DNA of 64,000 nt, from the NCBI RefSeq assembly GCF_003467125.1, contig NZ_QSFA01000013.1, positions 1-64,000 of the forward strand, in the 5' to 3' direction. The notes under the pieces are model-generated. The model saw only the letters and a list, made by a program, of their open reading frames with translations, was not told where the DNA came from and searched no databases. Of this stretch, positions 53,197 to 62,684 are shown one piece after another (the stretch's first letter is position 1; the number at the start of each line of letters is the position of its first letter). The stretch is from Megasphaera sp. AM44-1BH (lineage in GTDB: Bacteria > Bacillota > Negativicutes > Veillonellales > Megasphaeraceae). The translations under genes and the position numbers were made by a program.

Positions 53197-54144
53197 ATGC
53201 GGGGACGTTTTGCACCCAGTCCGACTGGCTATATCCATCTGGGGAATGTATGGACGGCGTTCCTGGCCTGGCTTCAGGTCCGGCAACAGAAAGGGACCCT
53301 GATCCTGCGCATAGAAGATATTGATGAACAGCGGTCTAAACCTGAATATACACAGGCGCTGCTGGAAGATCTGGCCTGGCTGGGGCTTGACTGGGATGAA
53401 GGTCCCGGAAAAGGCGGCCCGTATGGCCCCTATATCCAGCAGGAACGGTATTCTTTATATGAAAAAGCATTGCAGGAACTGCAGGCAAAACATCTTCTTT
53501 ACCCCTGTTATTGCAGCCGTGCCAGACTGCAGGCTATAGGTGCGCCCCATGAAGGGGAGCATCATCTGTATGATGGCCATTGTTATGGTATGCCGGAAGA
53601 ACAACGGCGGCAGATGGACCGGAAACCATCGTGGCGCGTTCATGTCCCGCATGTTTCCGTTTCCTTTACCGATGGCAGCTATGGGCCTTTTTCTGATTAT
53701 CTTCCCCGTGTCTGCGGAGACTTTGTCGTCCGGCGTGCCGATGGCTTATATGCCTATCAGCTGGCCGTTGCCGTCGATGATGGCTCCATGGGCATCACCC
53801 ATGTTTTACGAGGCCGGGATTTGTTATCCTCGACGGCCCAGCAGATATGGCTGATGGAAGTACTGGGATATACGCCTCCTTCCTATACCCATGTTCCCAT
53901 GCTGATAGATGCGTCGGGCAACCGTCTGTCCAAGAGGCAGCAGGGAATCACTGTACGCAGTCTGCGTGACCGCGGTGTCCAGGCAGATGCCATTTTATCA
54001 GCTCTGGCCCTTGCCGGCGGACTGGTTTCAGAAAGGCGCCTGTACCACAAAGGAGAATTACTTCGTCTGTGCAATTTTCAAACGATGACGACCCATGATA
54101 TTGTTCTCGGAGATACCTGGCTGGATGAGCTGATACACGCGTAG
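53197..54144 (+). CDS. gluQ: Glutamyl-Q tRNA(Asp) synthetase
   Basis: This truncated GluRS paralogue (315 aa) lacks the anticodon-binding domain and attaches Glu to queuosine in tRNA(Asp). The N-terminus RGRFAPSPTGYIHLGN holds the HIGH-type motif (HLGN); LILRIEDIDEQR is conserved, zinc-ligand cysteines occur in CYCSR and near YDGHCYG, and LSKRQ is the KMSKS-like loop. ATG 53197 is preferred over GTG 53188 because AGGA lies about 10 nt upstream and the homology begins there. Confidence 0.9.
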   Translation: MRGRFAPSPTGYIHLGNVWTAFLAWLQVRQQKGTLILRIEDIDEQRSKPEYTQALLEDLAWLGLDWDEGPGKGGPYGPYIQQERYSLYEKALQELQAKHLLYPCYCSRARLQAIGAPHEGEHHLYDGHCYGMPEEQRRQMDRKPSWRVHVPHVSVSFTDGSYGPFSDYLPRVCGDFVVRRADGLYAYQLAVAVDDGSMGITHVLRGRDLLSSTAQQIWLMEVLGYTPPSYTHVPMLIDASGNRLSKRQQGITVRSLRDRGVQADAILSALALAGGLVSERRLYHKGELLRLCNFQTMTTHDIVLGDTWLDELIHA

Positions 54145-54180
54145 TCAGAATACGACATAACTCGTTATATAGCATCACAC

Positions 54181-54237
54181 ATACCGTAAAAAGAAACATC
54201 AATACGTCTTGTTTCTTTTTACGGTATTTTTTTATCT
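54181..54237 (+). terminator. Terminator after gluQ
   Basis: ATACCGTAAAAAGAAACA and TGTTTCTTTTTACGGTAT form an 18-bp perfect stem, followed by TTTTTTTATC. Confidence 0.95.
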
Positions 54238-54272
54238 TTTTTTATAGATTTCCATCAGATTTGGCAATGTTA

Positions 54273-54320
54273 TTGTCATCAGGTGTGAAAATGTGGTAAA
54301 ATGTGGTGAAAAGTGATAGT
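54273..54320 (+). promoter_or_regulatory. dcw promoter with MraZ-box-like repeats
   Basis: TTGTCA (54273-54278), an 18-bp spacer and TAAAAT (54297-54302) form the promoter. GTG triplets begin at 54285, 54293, 54303 and 54313; the last three are 10 bp apart within repeats of the form GTGRTRAAAA. A 10-bp-periodic array just before mraZ is what MraZ is known to bind in other bacteria, so autoregulation is likely. Confidence 0.65.
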
Positions 54321-54343
54321 TCGTACAGAAAGGGGGCGCTGCT

Positions 54344-54781
54344 ATGTTCATGGGAGAATATTCGCATTCTATTGACACGAAAGGCCGTGTTATTATGCCG
54401 GCAAAATTTCGCGAAGAATTGGGAACCCATTGCATCGTTACCCGCGGACTGGAAGGCTGCCTTTCTGTATATACACAGGATGCCTGGGGAAATCTGGCTG
54501 ATAAAATGAAAAAGCTTAAGACCAGCAAAGAAAAAGTCCGGGCTTTTAAACGATTCCTTTTCGGCAGCGCCGCTGAAGTCGAATTTGACCGTACAGGCCG
54601 TATCCTTATTCCCGGAACGCTTCGCGAATATGCCGGCCTTAAAAAGGAAGTCACGGTCCTCGGTACGGGCGATAGCATTGAAATCTGGGATAAACAGGCC
54701 TATGATGAATATGCGGCAAAAACTGTGCCGGCTATGGAAGAAATTGCTGAAGATCTGGAAGATCTGGATCTGGATATATAG
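54344..54781 (+). CDS. mraZ: Transcriptional regulator/dcw repressor MraZ
   Basis: This 145-aa protein has two SpoVT/AbrB-like repeats. The first is FMGEYSHSIDTKGRVIMPAK with FREELG, and the second has EVEFDRTGRILIPGTLREYA; both contain the D-x-(K/T)-GR core. MraZ forms rings that bind repeats before its own gene. AAAGGGGGCG precedes ATG 54344. It is the first gene of the cell-wall cluster, 8 nt before rsmH. Confidence 0.95.
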   Translation: MFMGEYSHSIDTKGRVIMPAKFREELGTHCIVTRGLEGCLSVYTQDAWGNLADKMKKLKTSKEKVRAFKRFLFGSAAEVEFDRTGRILIPGTLREYAGLKKEVTVLGTGDSIEIWDKQAYDEYAAKTVPAMEEIAEDLEDLDLDI

Positions 54782-54789
54782 GAGCACTC

Positions 54790-55722
54790 ATGGAATTTCA
54801 TCACGTTAGTGTATTACGAAATGAAACAATTGATCATCTTATAGGCGACCCTCATGGTATATATGTGGATTGCACACTGGGAGGCGGCGGCCATTCCCGT
54901 GTATTGGCAGAGCGTCTGGCCGATGATGCAACACTGATCGGACTTGATCAGGATCAGGATGCGATTGCAGCGGCTACGGCTCATATGAAAGGGACAGCCT
55001 GCCATTTTACCCCGGTACAGCAGAATTTCCGGAATCTGGGACAGGTTCTGGACGAGCTGCATATAGACGCGGTTGACGGCGTTATGTTTGACCTGGGGGT
55101 GTCGAGTTATCAGCTGGATACGCCTGAACGGGGGTTTTCGTATATGCAGGACGGACCGCTCGATATGCGGATGGATCAGTCTGCCGGGAAAAGTGCTTAC
55201 GATGTGATCAATACGTATAGTGAAGCTGAATTGTACCGTGTCATCAAAGACTATGGGGAAGAGCGGTGGGCCAGCCGTATTGCTGAATTTATCGTCAGGG
55301 AACGGCAGCAGAAGCCTATCAGCCACACGGCTGAACTGGTATCGGTCATCAAAAAGGCCATACCTGCAGGAGCCCGTAAGGATGGACCTCATCCGGCAAA
55401 GCGGACGTTCCAGGCAATCCGGATTGAAGTCAATGATGAACTGGTAATTCTCCATGACGCGATTGAAACGGCTGCACAGCGGTTAAAACCAGGCGGCCAT
55501 ATCTGCGTTATTACCTTTCACTCTCTGGAAGACCGTATTGTCAAGCAGACGCTGAAACGGCTGGCAACGGACTGCATCTGTCCGCCCGATATGCCGGTCT
55601 GTACTTGTCACCATCATGCTATCCTGACGATACAGCGCCACGCTATTACGCCGGGAAAAGAAGAACTGGAACAAAATCCCCGTGCCAGAAGTGCTAAATT
55701 ACGTGTTGGGACTCATAAGTAA
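54790..55722 (+). CDS. rsmH: 16S rRNA (cytosine1402-N4)-methyltransferase RsmH
   Basis: This 310-aa SAM-dependent enzyme (formerly MraW) methylates C1402 of 16S rRNA. The SAM-binding YVDCTLGGGGHSRVLAE is near residue 25, FDLGVSSYQLDTPERGFSY is diagnostic, and the C-terminal block VITFHSLEDRIVKQ follows. AGGAGC precedes ATG 54790. Confidence 0.96.
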   Translation: MEFHHVSVLRNETIDHLIGDPHGIYVDCTLGGGGHSRVLAERLADDATLIGLDQDQDAIAAATAHMKGTACHFTPVQQNFRNLGQVLDELHIDAVDGVMFDLGVSSYQLDTPERGFSYMQDGPLDMRMDQSAGKSAYDVINTYSEAELYRVIKDYGEERWASRIAEFIVRERQQKPISHTAELVSVIKKAIPAGARKDGPHPAKRTFQAIRIEVNDELVILHDAIETAAQRLKPGGHICVITFHSLEDRIVKQTLKRLATDCICPPDMPVCTCHHHAILTIQRHAITPGKEELEQNPRARSAKLRVGTHK

Positions 55723-55773
55723 CTGTTATGCGGGGAATTTTTGTTTTTAATATTTGATTGGATGTGTTATAAT

Positions 55774-56148
55774 ATGCTGGCCAGAAAAGCTGGATACATT
55801 CACTATGAAGCGTCACGTTCTGTGGGACATCGGGCCGGTGCGGATGAAAAGAAATTCGCCAGGCTGCTCGCACAGACTATATCTGTTTTACTGCTGGTAT
55901 GCTTTTTTCTGCTGGCGTACATTGCTCTTTCTGCAGTAAAGACTAATTTCAGCTATGCACTGATGCAGAAGAAGCTCCATGCACAGCAGCTGCAGAGAGA
56001 AAATGAAATGCTCCGCGTTGACATAGCCAAGTTGGAAACGCCGGAACGAATCTATACGTCGGCGCAGAAACTCGGTATGACGGTCCCTGTGACCGTGCTG
56101 TATGGCCAGTCTCATGATAAGACCGGAACAGAGGACAGCAGCCGGTAA
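55774..56148 (+). CDS. ftsL: Cell division protein FtsL-like
   Basis: This roughly 124-aa bitopic protein has a basic cytoplasmic N-terminus, one TM helix (ISVLLLVCFFLLAYIALSAV) and a coiled coil with leucine spacing (KLHAQQLQRENEMLRVDIAKL) followed by PERIYTSAQKLGM, as in FtsL/DivIC. Position after rsmH supports FtsL, which recruits FtsW-FtsI. The start is uncertain: ATG 55774 lies just after a TATAAT that could be a promoter, and ATG 55762 or TTG 55741 are in frame. No good ribosome-binding site is seen. Confidence 0.75.
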   Translation: MLARKAGYIHYEASRSVGHRAGADEKKFARLLAQTISVLLLVCFFLLAYIALSAVKTNFSYALMQKKLHAQQLQRENEMLRVDIAKLETPERIYTSAQKLGMTVPVTVLYGQSHDKTGTEDSSR

Positions 56149-56158
56149 AGCGAGTATG

Positions 56159-56181
56159 AGCAGCCTTAATTTAAGGCTGCT
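56159..56181 (+). terminator. Terminator-like hairpin between ftsL and murE
   Basis: AGCAGCCTTAA and TTAAGGCTGCT pair perfectly around a tiny loop, followed by ATTGTTGTTT. It interrupts the dcw transcript exactly where ftsI normally lies. Confidence 0.75.
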
Positions 56182-56236
56182 ATTGTTGTTTCCTGTTCTG
56201 TTGTCATAGGTATTTACCCGTATAGGAGGAAATGAA

Positions 56237-57733
56237 ATGAAATCAGTCAATGAACTTTGTAAACAAATTAAAGGAATATATAATGTGGATGGCAATGCCA
56301 ATACGATGATTACAGGTATTTCGTCAGATTCCCGGACCATTGAAAAGGGGGACCTGTTTGTCTGCTTCAGTGGTGTTCATACCGATGGGGCTGTTTACGC
56401 ATCCCAGGCTGTGGAAAAAGGCGCTGTTGCCGTACTCACGACCAAACATCTGGATCTTCCCGGTAGCGCCGTCCAAATCATGGTACCGGATGTACATCAT
56501 GCCGTAGAGGATATGGTACCGTATTTTTACGATTATCCGGGAAAGAAAATGCGGATGATCGGCGTTACAGGAACCAACGGCAAAACGACGACGAGCCATA
56601 TCATTTATCACATCCTGCGGGCTGCCGGACATCGTGTGGGACTTCTGGGAACCATCCATGCTCTCATTGATGATGAAGAACTTCCCATTCACAATACGAC
56701 GCCTGATGTTGTCGATCTGCAGCGTTTCCTGGCGCTTATGTATGACCGCGGCGTCACACATGTCGTCATGGAAGTATCGAGTCATGCGCTGGCGTTAAAC
56801 CGCGTAGCCGGCATTGAATACGATACGGCGGTATTTACGAACCTGACACAGGATCACCTCGATTTCCACAAGACGATGGAAAATTATCTGGCGGCCAAAT
56901 GCAAATTGTTCCAGAATATCAGTCTCGATGAACACGTAAAGGATAATAAGACCGCCGTTGTCAATATCGATGATCCTTATGCAGAAGGAATCCTCAAAGC
57001 CTGCCATTGCAAGGTACTGACTTATGGTGTAGAAAAAGAAGCCGATTTAAAAGCTGCTAATTTATCTGTTCAGCTGAAAAGCTCCGCTTTTGATGTTACA
57101 GGACCTTTTGTAAATGTCCATCTGAATATGCATATTACAGGCTTGTTCAACGTCTATAATACGCTGGCAGCAATTGGAGCTGCTCATGCCGAAGGCGTGG
57201 ATGAACAGACGATTGACAAGGCTATCCAGTCTTTCCATTCTGTACCGGGCCGCTTTGAACTCGTAGAAGCCGGACAGGATTTTGCCATTGTCGTCGATTA
57301 TTCCCATACGCCGGACAGCCTGGAAAAGGCTTTGACGACAGCCCGTGCCATGAATCCGGCACGCATACTCTGCGTATTCGGCTGCGGTGGCGACCGCGAT
57401 CGTACGAAACGCCCGATTATGGGACGCATTGCGGCAGAACATGCCGATATTCCTATTGTCACTTCTGATAACCCGCGGTCTGAAGACCCGGAAGCTATTG
57501 TTCAGGAAGTGGAAGCCGGCGTAAAAGAAGGATTGAAGCCCGGCCAGCATCATGAAGTAATCGTCAACCGCCGTGATGCAATTTTCCGTGCTGTAGAACT
57601 GGCGCAAAGCGGAGATATTGTACTGATTGCTGGTAAGGGACATGAAGACTATCAGATATTAAAGACCGGTACCATCCATTTCGACGACCGTGAGGTTGCA
57701 AGAGATGCCGTGCTGGCTGCAAAGGGGAGATAA
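56237..57733 (+). CDS. murE: UDP-MurNAc-L-Ala-D-Glu:meso-diaminopimelate ligase
   Basis: This 498-aa Mur ligase adds the third peptide residue. It has the P-loop GVTGTNGKTTTSHI (about residue 112) and the central HVVMEVSSHALALNRV. The specificity motif DNPRSEDP indicates meso-DAP rather than lysine, matching a diderm cell wall. TAGGAGG precedes ATG 56237. murF follows after 2 nt. Confidence 0.95.
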   Translation: MKSVNELCKQIKGIYNVDGNANTMITGISSDSRTIEKGDLFVCFSGVHTDGAVYASQAVEKGAVAVLTTKHLDLPGSAVQIMVPDVHHAVEDMVPYFYDYPGKKMRMIGVTGTNGKTTTSHIIYHILRAAGHRVGLLGTIHALIDDEELPIHNTTPDVVDLQRFLALMYDRGVTHVVMEVSSHALALNRVAGIEYDTAVFTNLTQDHLDFHKTMENYLAAKCKLFQNISLDEHVKDNKTAVVNIDDPYAEGILKACHCKVLTYGVEKEADLKAANLSVQLKSSAFDVTGPFVNVHLNMHITGLFNVYNTLAAIGAAHAEGVDEQTIDKAIQSFHSVPGRFELVEAGQDFAIVVDYSHTPDSLEKALTTARAMNPARILCVFGCGGDRDRTKRPIMGRIAAEHADIPIVTSDNPRSEDPEAIVQEVEAGVKEGLKPGQHHEVIVNRRDAIFRAVELAQSGDIVLIAGKGHEDYQILKTGTIHFDDREVARDAVLAAKGR

Positions 57734-57735
57734 AC

Positions 57736-59109
57736 ATGGCGGCGTTCACGTTACAGGAAGTAGAAAAAGCTACTGGCGGCAGGCTGCTGTATCCCGTTGT
57801 GGACGATGCTGTATTTTCTCAGGTAGAGACAGATACGCGGGCTATTACAGCAGGTGCGCTCTTTGTTGCCCTCAGAGGAGAAACCTTTGATGGTCACGAC
57901 TATGTACTGCAGGCAGAAAAGCAGGGCGCGTCCGGTGCTATAGTAGCCGAAGACCGTCCGGAATACAGGAAAGGTGGATTTGCTGTCATTATCGTTCCCG
58001 ATACACGCAAAGCGTATCAGGACCTGGCACGTTTTCACCGCCGCCGTTTTTCGATTCCGGTCATCGCTGTTACCGGCTCTGTAGGAAAGACATCTACGCG
58101 CAGTATGATTGCCGCTGTATTGTCACAGAAATATCGTGTCCTCCAGACAGAAAAAAATTTTAATAATGAAATCGGTCTGCCAAAGACACTACTGCAGCTC
58201 ACGCCGGAACATGAAGCCTGCGTTGTAGAAATGGGGATGCGCGGCCTTGGCCAGATAGCCGAACTGGCGGCTATTGCAGAACCGGACATAGGCGTGGTTA
58301 CGAACGTCGGCAAGAGCCACATTGAGCTGCTTGGTTCCCAGGAAAATATTGCCCGCGCGAAAAGCGAACTCGTACAGACCTTATCGGCAGACGGTATTGC
58401 CATACTGAACCAGGATGATTCGTACGTAGCGGCCATGGCAGATTTATGCCGGGGCAAGGTCGTCGGATACGGTATTACCAGTAATGCTGCTATCCGGGCC
58501 AGCCGTGTCGTCTGCAGTGAAAAAGGGCTGCGGTTCGCCTGCCGGTGTTTCGATCAGGTCATGGATATCCACATGCCGCTCATTGGCAGCCACAATGTTT
58601 ATAATGCCCTGGCTGCTATTGCAGCCGGACGGGTCCTGGGATTAACGGAACATCAGCTGCAAAGAGGATTGTCGGAATACCGCGGGATGCCGATGCGTCA
58701 GGAATTGATCCATCTCGGCGAATATACCTTTATCAATGATGCATACAATGCCAATCCGGCTTCAATGAGTGAAGCACTGAAATCCTTGTCTTTACTGACA
58801 AAGGGACGGAAGATAGCTGTCCTCGGCGGTATGCTGGAATTGGGAGACTGGACTGTACGGGAACATGAAAAAATAGGCGCCGAGGCAGCGGACCTGGGAC
58901 TGGATGCACTCATTACCATGGGTGAACCGGCGTCCTATATTGCAGATGCTGCCAGAAAAAACGGCCTCGATGCTGTATATACAACAGAGGACCATGCCGG
59001 AGCGGCTGATTGCCTGCGGCATATTCTTCGTCCCGGAGATACGGTTCTGCTTAAAGGCTCCAGAGGATTTGCCATGGAAAAGATACTGCCATATTTTGAA
59101 AGGAAGTAA
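57736..59109 (+). CDS. murF: UDP-MurNAc-tripeptide:D-Ala-D-Ala ligase
   Basis: This 457-aa Mur ligase adds D-Ala-D-Ala to form the pentapeptide. The P-loop AVTGSVGKTSTRSMIAAVL is near residue 110, then EKNFNNEIGLPKTLLQL (family signature) and the C-terminal NDAYNANPASM. It starts at ATG 57736, three bases after the murE stop codon begins to be cleared, so translation is probably coupled. Confidence 0.95.
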   Translation: MAAFTLQEVEKATGGRLLYPVVDDAVFSQVETDTRAITAGALFVALRGETFDGHDYVLQAEKQGASGAIVAEDRPEYRKGGFAVIIVPDTRKAYQDLARFHRRRFSIPVIAVTGSVGKTSTRSMIAAVLSQKYRVLQTEKNFNNEIGLPKTLLQLTPEHEACVVEMGMRGLGQIAELAAIAEPDIGVVTNVGKSHIELLGSQENIARAKSELVQTLSADGIAILNQDDSYVAAMADLCRGKVVGYGITSNAAIRASRVVCSEKGLRFACRCFDQVMDIHMPLIGSHNVYNALAAIAAGRVLGLTEHQLQRGLSEYRGMPMRQELIHLGEYTFINDAYNANPASMSEALKSLSLLTKGRKIAVLGGMLELGDWTVREHEKIGAEAADLGLDALITMGEPASYIADAARKNGLDAVYTTEDHAGAADCLRHILRPGDTVLLKGSRGFAMEKILPYFERK

Positions 59110-59114
59110 TGTGA

Positions 59115-60080
59115 ATGTTAAATACACTGCTCTTTGGTTTTGCTGTCAGTCTGATCATTGCCCTGGCTCTGGGGCCTCTGGTCATCCGGGAACTGAAGAA
59201 ATTTCATGCCCGTCAGTCCGAACGGGAAGAAGGGCCAGAGAGTCATAAATACAAGGCTGGCACGCCTACCATGGGCGGTATCCTGATCCTGACAGCTCTC
59301 GTCGTTTCCTGCCTGATTTTTAATCCCATGGATTTGCGTAAAGGACTGGCATTGTTCCTGACACTGGGACACGGCGTCATTGGCTTTCTTGATGATTCCA
59401 TCAAGGCGGTCAAACACCGCAATCTGGGCCTTACAGCCAGGCAGAAGCTGGCTGGCCAGTTCGTTATGGCTGCTGTATTCTGCTTCATTTTGAAAGAATA
59501 CCTGAATTTCCCGACGACGGTCTGGATTCCCTTTACGACTTGGAATATTGATTTCGGCATGGCGTATTATGCATTTGTCTTTATCATGATTGTCGGCACG
59601 AGTAATGCTGTCAATCTGACCGATGGACTGGACGGTCTGGCAGCAGGCTCCTGTGCCATTACGTCCGTTGCCTATGTCGTCATTTCTGTCGCCCTTGGAT
59701 ATGTCAATTTTGCCGTATTCAGTGCCGCTCTTACCGGTGCCTGCCTGGGATTCCTCTTTTATAACCAGCATCCGGCTAAAATGTTTATGGGCGATACAGG
59801 TTCTCTGGCTTTAGGTGGTGCTCTGGCAGCTATGGCGATTCTGACTAAAACGGAATTGCTGCTTATCATTGCAGGCGGCCTGTACGTGATTGAAGCGTTA
59901 TCCGTCATCATTCAGGTCGTATCGTTTAAGACCCGCGGGGTACGGGTATTTAAAATGAGCCCCATTCATCATCATTTTGAACTTTCGGGCTGGAGCGAAG
60001 TCAAAGTTGTTACTGTTTTCTGGAGTTTTTCGGCTATCATGGCCATCCTTTCCATTTTTGTAGTTCTGGCATGCAAATAG
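59115..60080 (+). CDS. mraY: Phospho-N-acetylmuramoyl-pentapeptide transferase MraY
   Basis: This 321-aa polytopic enzyme makes lipid I on undecaprenyl phosphate. Seen are GTPTMGGI (the Mg/substrate loop), FLDDSIKAVK, NAVNLTDGLDGLAAGS and SPIHHHFELSGW, with about ten TM segments, all diagnostic. The start ATG 59115 lies 5 nt after murF. Confidence 0.96.
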   Translation: MLNTLLFGFAVSLIIALALGPLVIRELKKFHARQSEREEGPESHKYKAGTPTMGGILILTALVVSCLIFNPMDLRKGLALFLTLGHGVIGFLDDSIKAVKHRNLGLTARQKLAGQFVMAAVFCFILKEYLNFPTTVWIPFTTWNIDFGMAYYAFVFIMIVGTSNAVNLTDGLDGLAAGSCAITSVAYVVISVALGYVNFAVFSAALTGACLGFLFYNQHPAKMFMGDTGSLALGGALAAMAILTKTELLLIIAGGLYVIEALSVIIQVVSFKTRGVRVFKMSPIHHHFELSGWSEVKVVTVFWSFSAIMAILSIFVVLACK

Positions 60081-60118
60081 GCTGCCATACATAAATCTGA
60101 TAAAAGCGGGTGTAGAGC

Positions 60119-61483
60119 ATGAGCATAATGGATTTTTCAGGGAAACACATTTTGGTTATCGGTGCGGGTATCAGTGGCCGTGCTGCTTCTGAAGCACTGG
60201 CCAGCCATGGCGCTTCTGTTATTCTGAACGATGTAAAAACAATTGATACACATCACGAGCCATGGCCGGAATTGAAAGCCGATGGAATCCGCCTCGTGTT
60301 TGGTCACCAGGAAGCAGCTCTGCTGGACGGGATGGATCTTGTCGTTCCGTCACCGGTCATTTCCCCGGAAATCCCCATTATGAAGGAAGCGGCTGCCCGT
60401 CATATTCCAATCTGGAGTGAAGTAGAAGTCGCATACAGGCTGACCGATGCCGAAATACTGGCTGTTACGGGCACGAATGGCAAAACGACGACGACGACTC
60501 TTCTGGGTGATATCATGAAAGCTGCAGGCCGCGAAACGGTCATAGGCGGCAATATCGGGTACGGTCTTTCGGAACAGGCGGAAGATCTGCCGAAAGAAGA
60601 TGTAGTCGTAGCTGAACTTTCCAGTTTTCAGCTGGAATTTACGCAGACGATGAAGGCAAAGGCTGCGGTCATCCTGAATATCACTCCGGACCATCTGGAC
60701 CGGCATCATACAATGGAAGCCTATGCGGCTGCAAAAGAACGGATTTTCCATAATCAGGATACATCCGACTATGCACTGCTGAACTACGATGATGCCCGTA
60801 TAAAGGCGATGGAACCGGATATGACCGGGACTGTATTGTGGTTTTCTACAGAACAGGAAGTTCCTGCAGGTGCCTTTGCCAAAGACGGGCGGCTGATTTT
60901 GCGCATGGATGGCTGTGATACAGAAATCTGCCAGGAAAACGAGTTGAAATTGTTCGGTAAACATAATGTACAAAACTGCCTGGCCGCGGCACTTATGGCA
61001 TATGTGGCAGGTGCTCCTCTTCCCGTTATCCAGCATGTTCTCAAAACGTTCAAAGGGGTAGAACACCGTATTGAACCGGTACGGACCATTAACGGCGTGC
61101 CCTATTATAATGATTCCAAAGGTACCAATACAGACGCTTCCATTAAAGCGCTGGAAGCTTTTTCCGGTCATCTGATACTTATTGCCGGCGGCCATGATAA
61201 GATGACACCGCTCGACGATTTCATGAATCTGGCTGCAAAAAAAGTAGATACGATGATTCTTATTGGTGATGCGGCAGACCGTTTTGAAAAGGCGGCGGAA
61301 AAAGCCGGTGTAAAAGACATCCGAAAAGCCGGGTACAGTATGGAACGGGCCATTATGATGGCTCGTAAGATTGCAGCACCGCCGCAGGTCGTACTTTTAT
61401 CTCCGGCCTGCTCCAGCTATGATATGTATGATAATTATGAACAGCGCGGACGTGTGTTCAAAGGCATAGTAAACGCAATTTAA
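60119..61483 (+). CDS. murD: UDP-MurNAc-L-alanine:D-glutamate ligase
   Basis: This 454-aa Mur ligase adds D-Glu. The N-terminal Rossmann-like ILVIGAGISGRAASEALAS is followed by the P-loop AVTGTNGKTTTTTLLGDI (about residue 118), AELSSFQLE and a C-terminal LLSPACSSYDMYDNYEQRG typical of MurD. It starts at ATG 60119 after a 38-nt gap. murG follows; the ftsW gene often found between them is absent. Confidence 0.95.
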   Translation: MSIMDFSGKHILVIGAGISGRAASEALASHGASVILNDVKTIDTHHEPWPELKADGIRLVFGHQEAALLDGMDLVVPSPVISPEIPIMKEAAARHIPIWSEVEVAYRLTDAEILAVTGTNGKTTTTTLLGDIMKAAGRETVIGGNIGYGLSEQAEDLPKEDVVVAELSSFQLEFTQTMKAKAAVILNITPDHLDRHHTMEAYAAAKERIFHNQDTSDYALLNYDDARIKAMEPDMTGTVLWFSTEQEVPAGAFAKDGRLILRMDGCDTEICQENELKLFGKHNVQNCLAAALMAYVAGAPLPVIQHVLKTFKGVEHRIEPVRTINGVPYYNDSKGTNTDASIKALEAFSGHLILIAGGHDKMTPLDDFMNLAAKKVDTMILIGDAADRFEKAAEKAGVKDIRKAGYSMERAIMMARKIAAPPQVVLLSPACSSYDMYDNYEQRGRVFKGIVNAI

Positions 61484-61517
61484 TTGATGAATTTAAACGC
61501 AGGGGAGGAAACAGAAC

Positions 61518-62684
61518 ATGCGCCGAGTGATTATATCGGGTGGTGGCACAGGGGGACATATTTATCCGGCCATTACCATAGCCCGGGCCATTGCCGATAT
61601 TGAACCGACAGAGTTTTTATATGTAGGTTCTAAAATCGGATTGGAAAATACCTTGATTCCCAATGAAGGTATTCCCTTTGTCACTATTGATGTGCGGGGG
61701 CTGGAACGCAAGATTTCATTCCGCAATCTGGTGACGTTGGGAAAGACAGCGGGCAGCCTGCTCAGGGCGGAACAGATTATTCATAAATTCAAACCGGACG
61801 TCGTGATTGGTACGGGCGGATTCGTCTGCGGACCTGTTCTCCTGGCTGCCAGTCTGAGCGGGATTCCGACGCTGGTACAGGAGCAGAATGTCATTCCAGG
61901 CGTAACGAATACGATATTAAGCCGGTTTGTCAAATGCGTCGCTCTGGGATATGAAGAAGCAGCGGACCGGTTTAAGAGAAAAGATATCCTGGTTTATACA
62001 GGCAATCCTGTACGCAAGGATATCCTGACTGGAACGAGAGACCACGGGCGTGCTTTGCTGGGACTGGATCCGGATAAGTTTACCCTGCTCGTAGCAGGAG
62101 GAAGCCGGGGTGCCCGTTCTATCAATAATGCTATGATTGAAGTTCACCGGTATTTCCGGGACAGCAGGGATATCCAGATCCTCCACGTCACTGGCGATCA
62201 TGAATATGACCGCGTCGTAGGGCAGCTGGAAGGTATCGACGGCAAAGGACGGTATGGTGAAGGAAGCCATATTATCCCGTATCTCCATCACATGCCGGAA
62301 GCATTGGCTGCAGCGGACCTGGCGGTGTACCGTGCTGGTGCCGTAGGGCTGGCCGAACTGACTGTACGTGGACTTCCTGCCATATTGATTCCCTATCCGT
62401 ATGCAGCAGAAGATCATCAGCGGTATAATGCGCAGGCTCTGGTCATGTGCGGCGCCGCAAAAATGATTCTCGATAAAATGTTGACAGGCCGTGAGCTTCT
62501 GGAAGAAATCGTTCATTTGAAAAACGACCCGGAAGCACTGAAACGCATGGCCCGGGCAAGCAAATCCAAGGGGCGTCCCCAGGCCGCCCACGATATTGCC
62601 GAACTGGCTTTATCTATTGCCAAAGGCACGAAATACCGTCCCCGCAAACAGAAGGATGTGACTGATAATGATCAATCTAAATAA
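61518..62684 (+). CDS. murG: Undecaprenyl-PP-MurNAc-pentapeptide GlcNAc transferase MurG
   Basis: This 388-aa GT28 glycosyltransferase makes lipid II. The N-terminal glycine loop SGGGTGGHIYPA (about residue 8), VIGTGGFVCGPVLLAA, VAGGSRGARSIN and YRAGAVGLAELTVRGLPAIL are all present; the tail is slightly extended and basic. AGGGGAGGAAAC precedes ATG 61518. The last 17 nt overlap murC. Confidence 0.95.
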   Translation: MRRVIISGGGTGGHIYPAITIARAIADIEPTEFLYVGSKIGLENTLIPNEGIPFVTIDVRGLERKISFRNLVTLGKTAGSLLRAEQIIHKFKPDVVIGTGGFVCGPVLLAASLSGIPTLVQEQNVIPGVTNTILSRFVKCVALGYEEAADRFKRKDILVYTGNPVRKDILTGTRDHGRALLGLDPDKFTLLVAGGSRGARSINNAMIEVHRYFRDSRDIQILHVTGDHEYDRVVGQLEGIDGKGRYGEGSHIIPYLHHMPEALAAADLAVYRAGAVGLAELTVRGLPAILIPYPYAAEDHQRYNAQALVMCGAAKMILDKMLTGRELLEEIVHLKNDPEALKRMARASKSKGRPQAAHDIAELALSIAKGTKYRPRKQKDVTDNDQSK

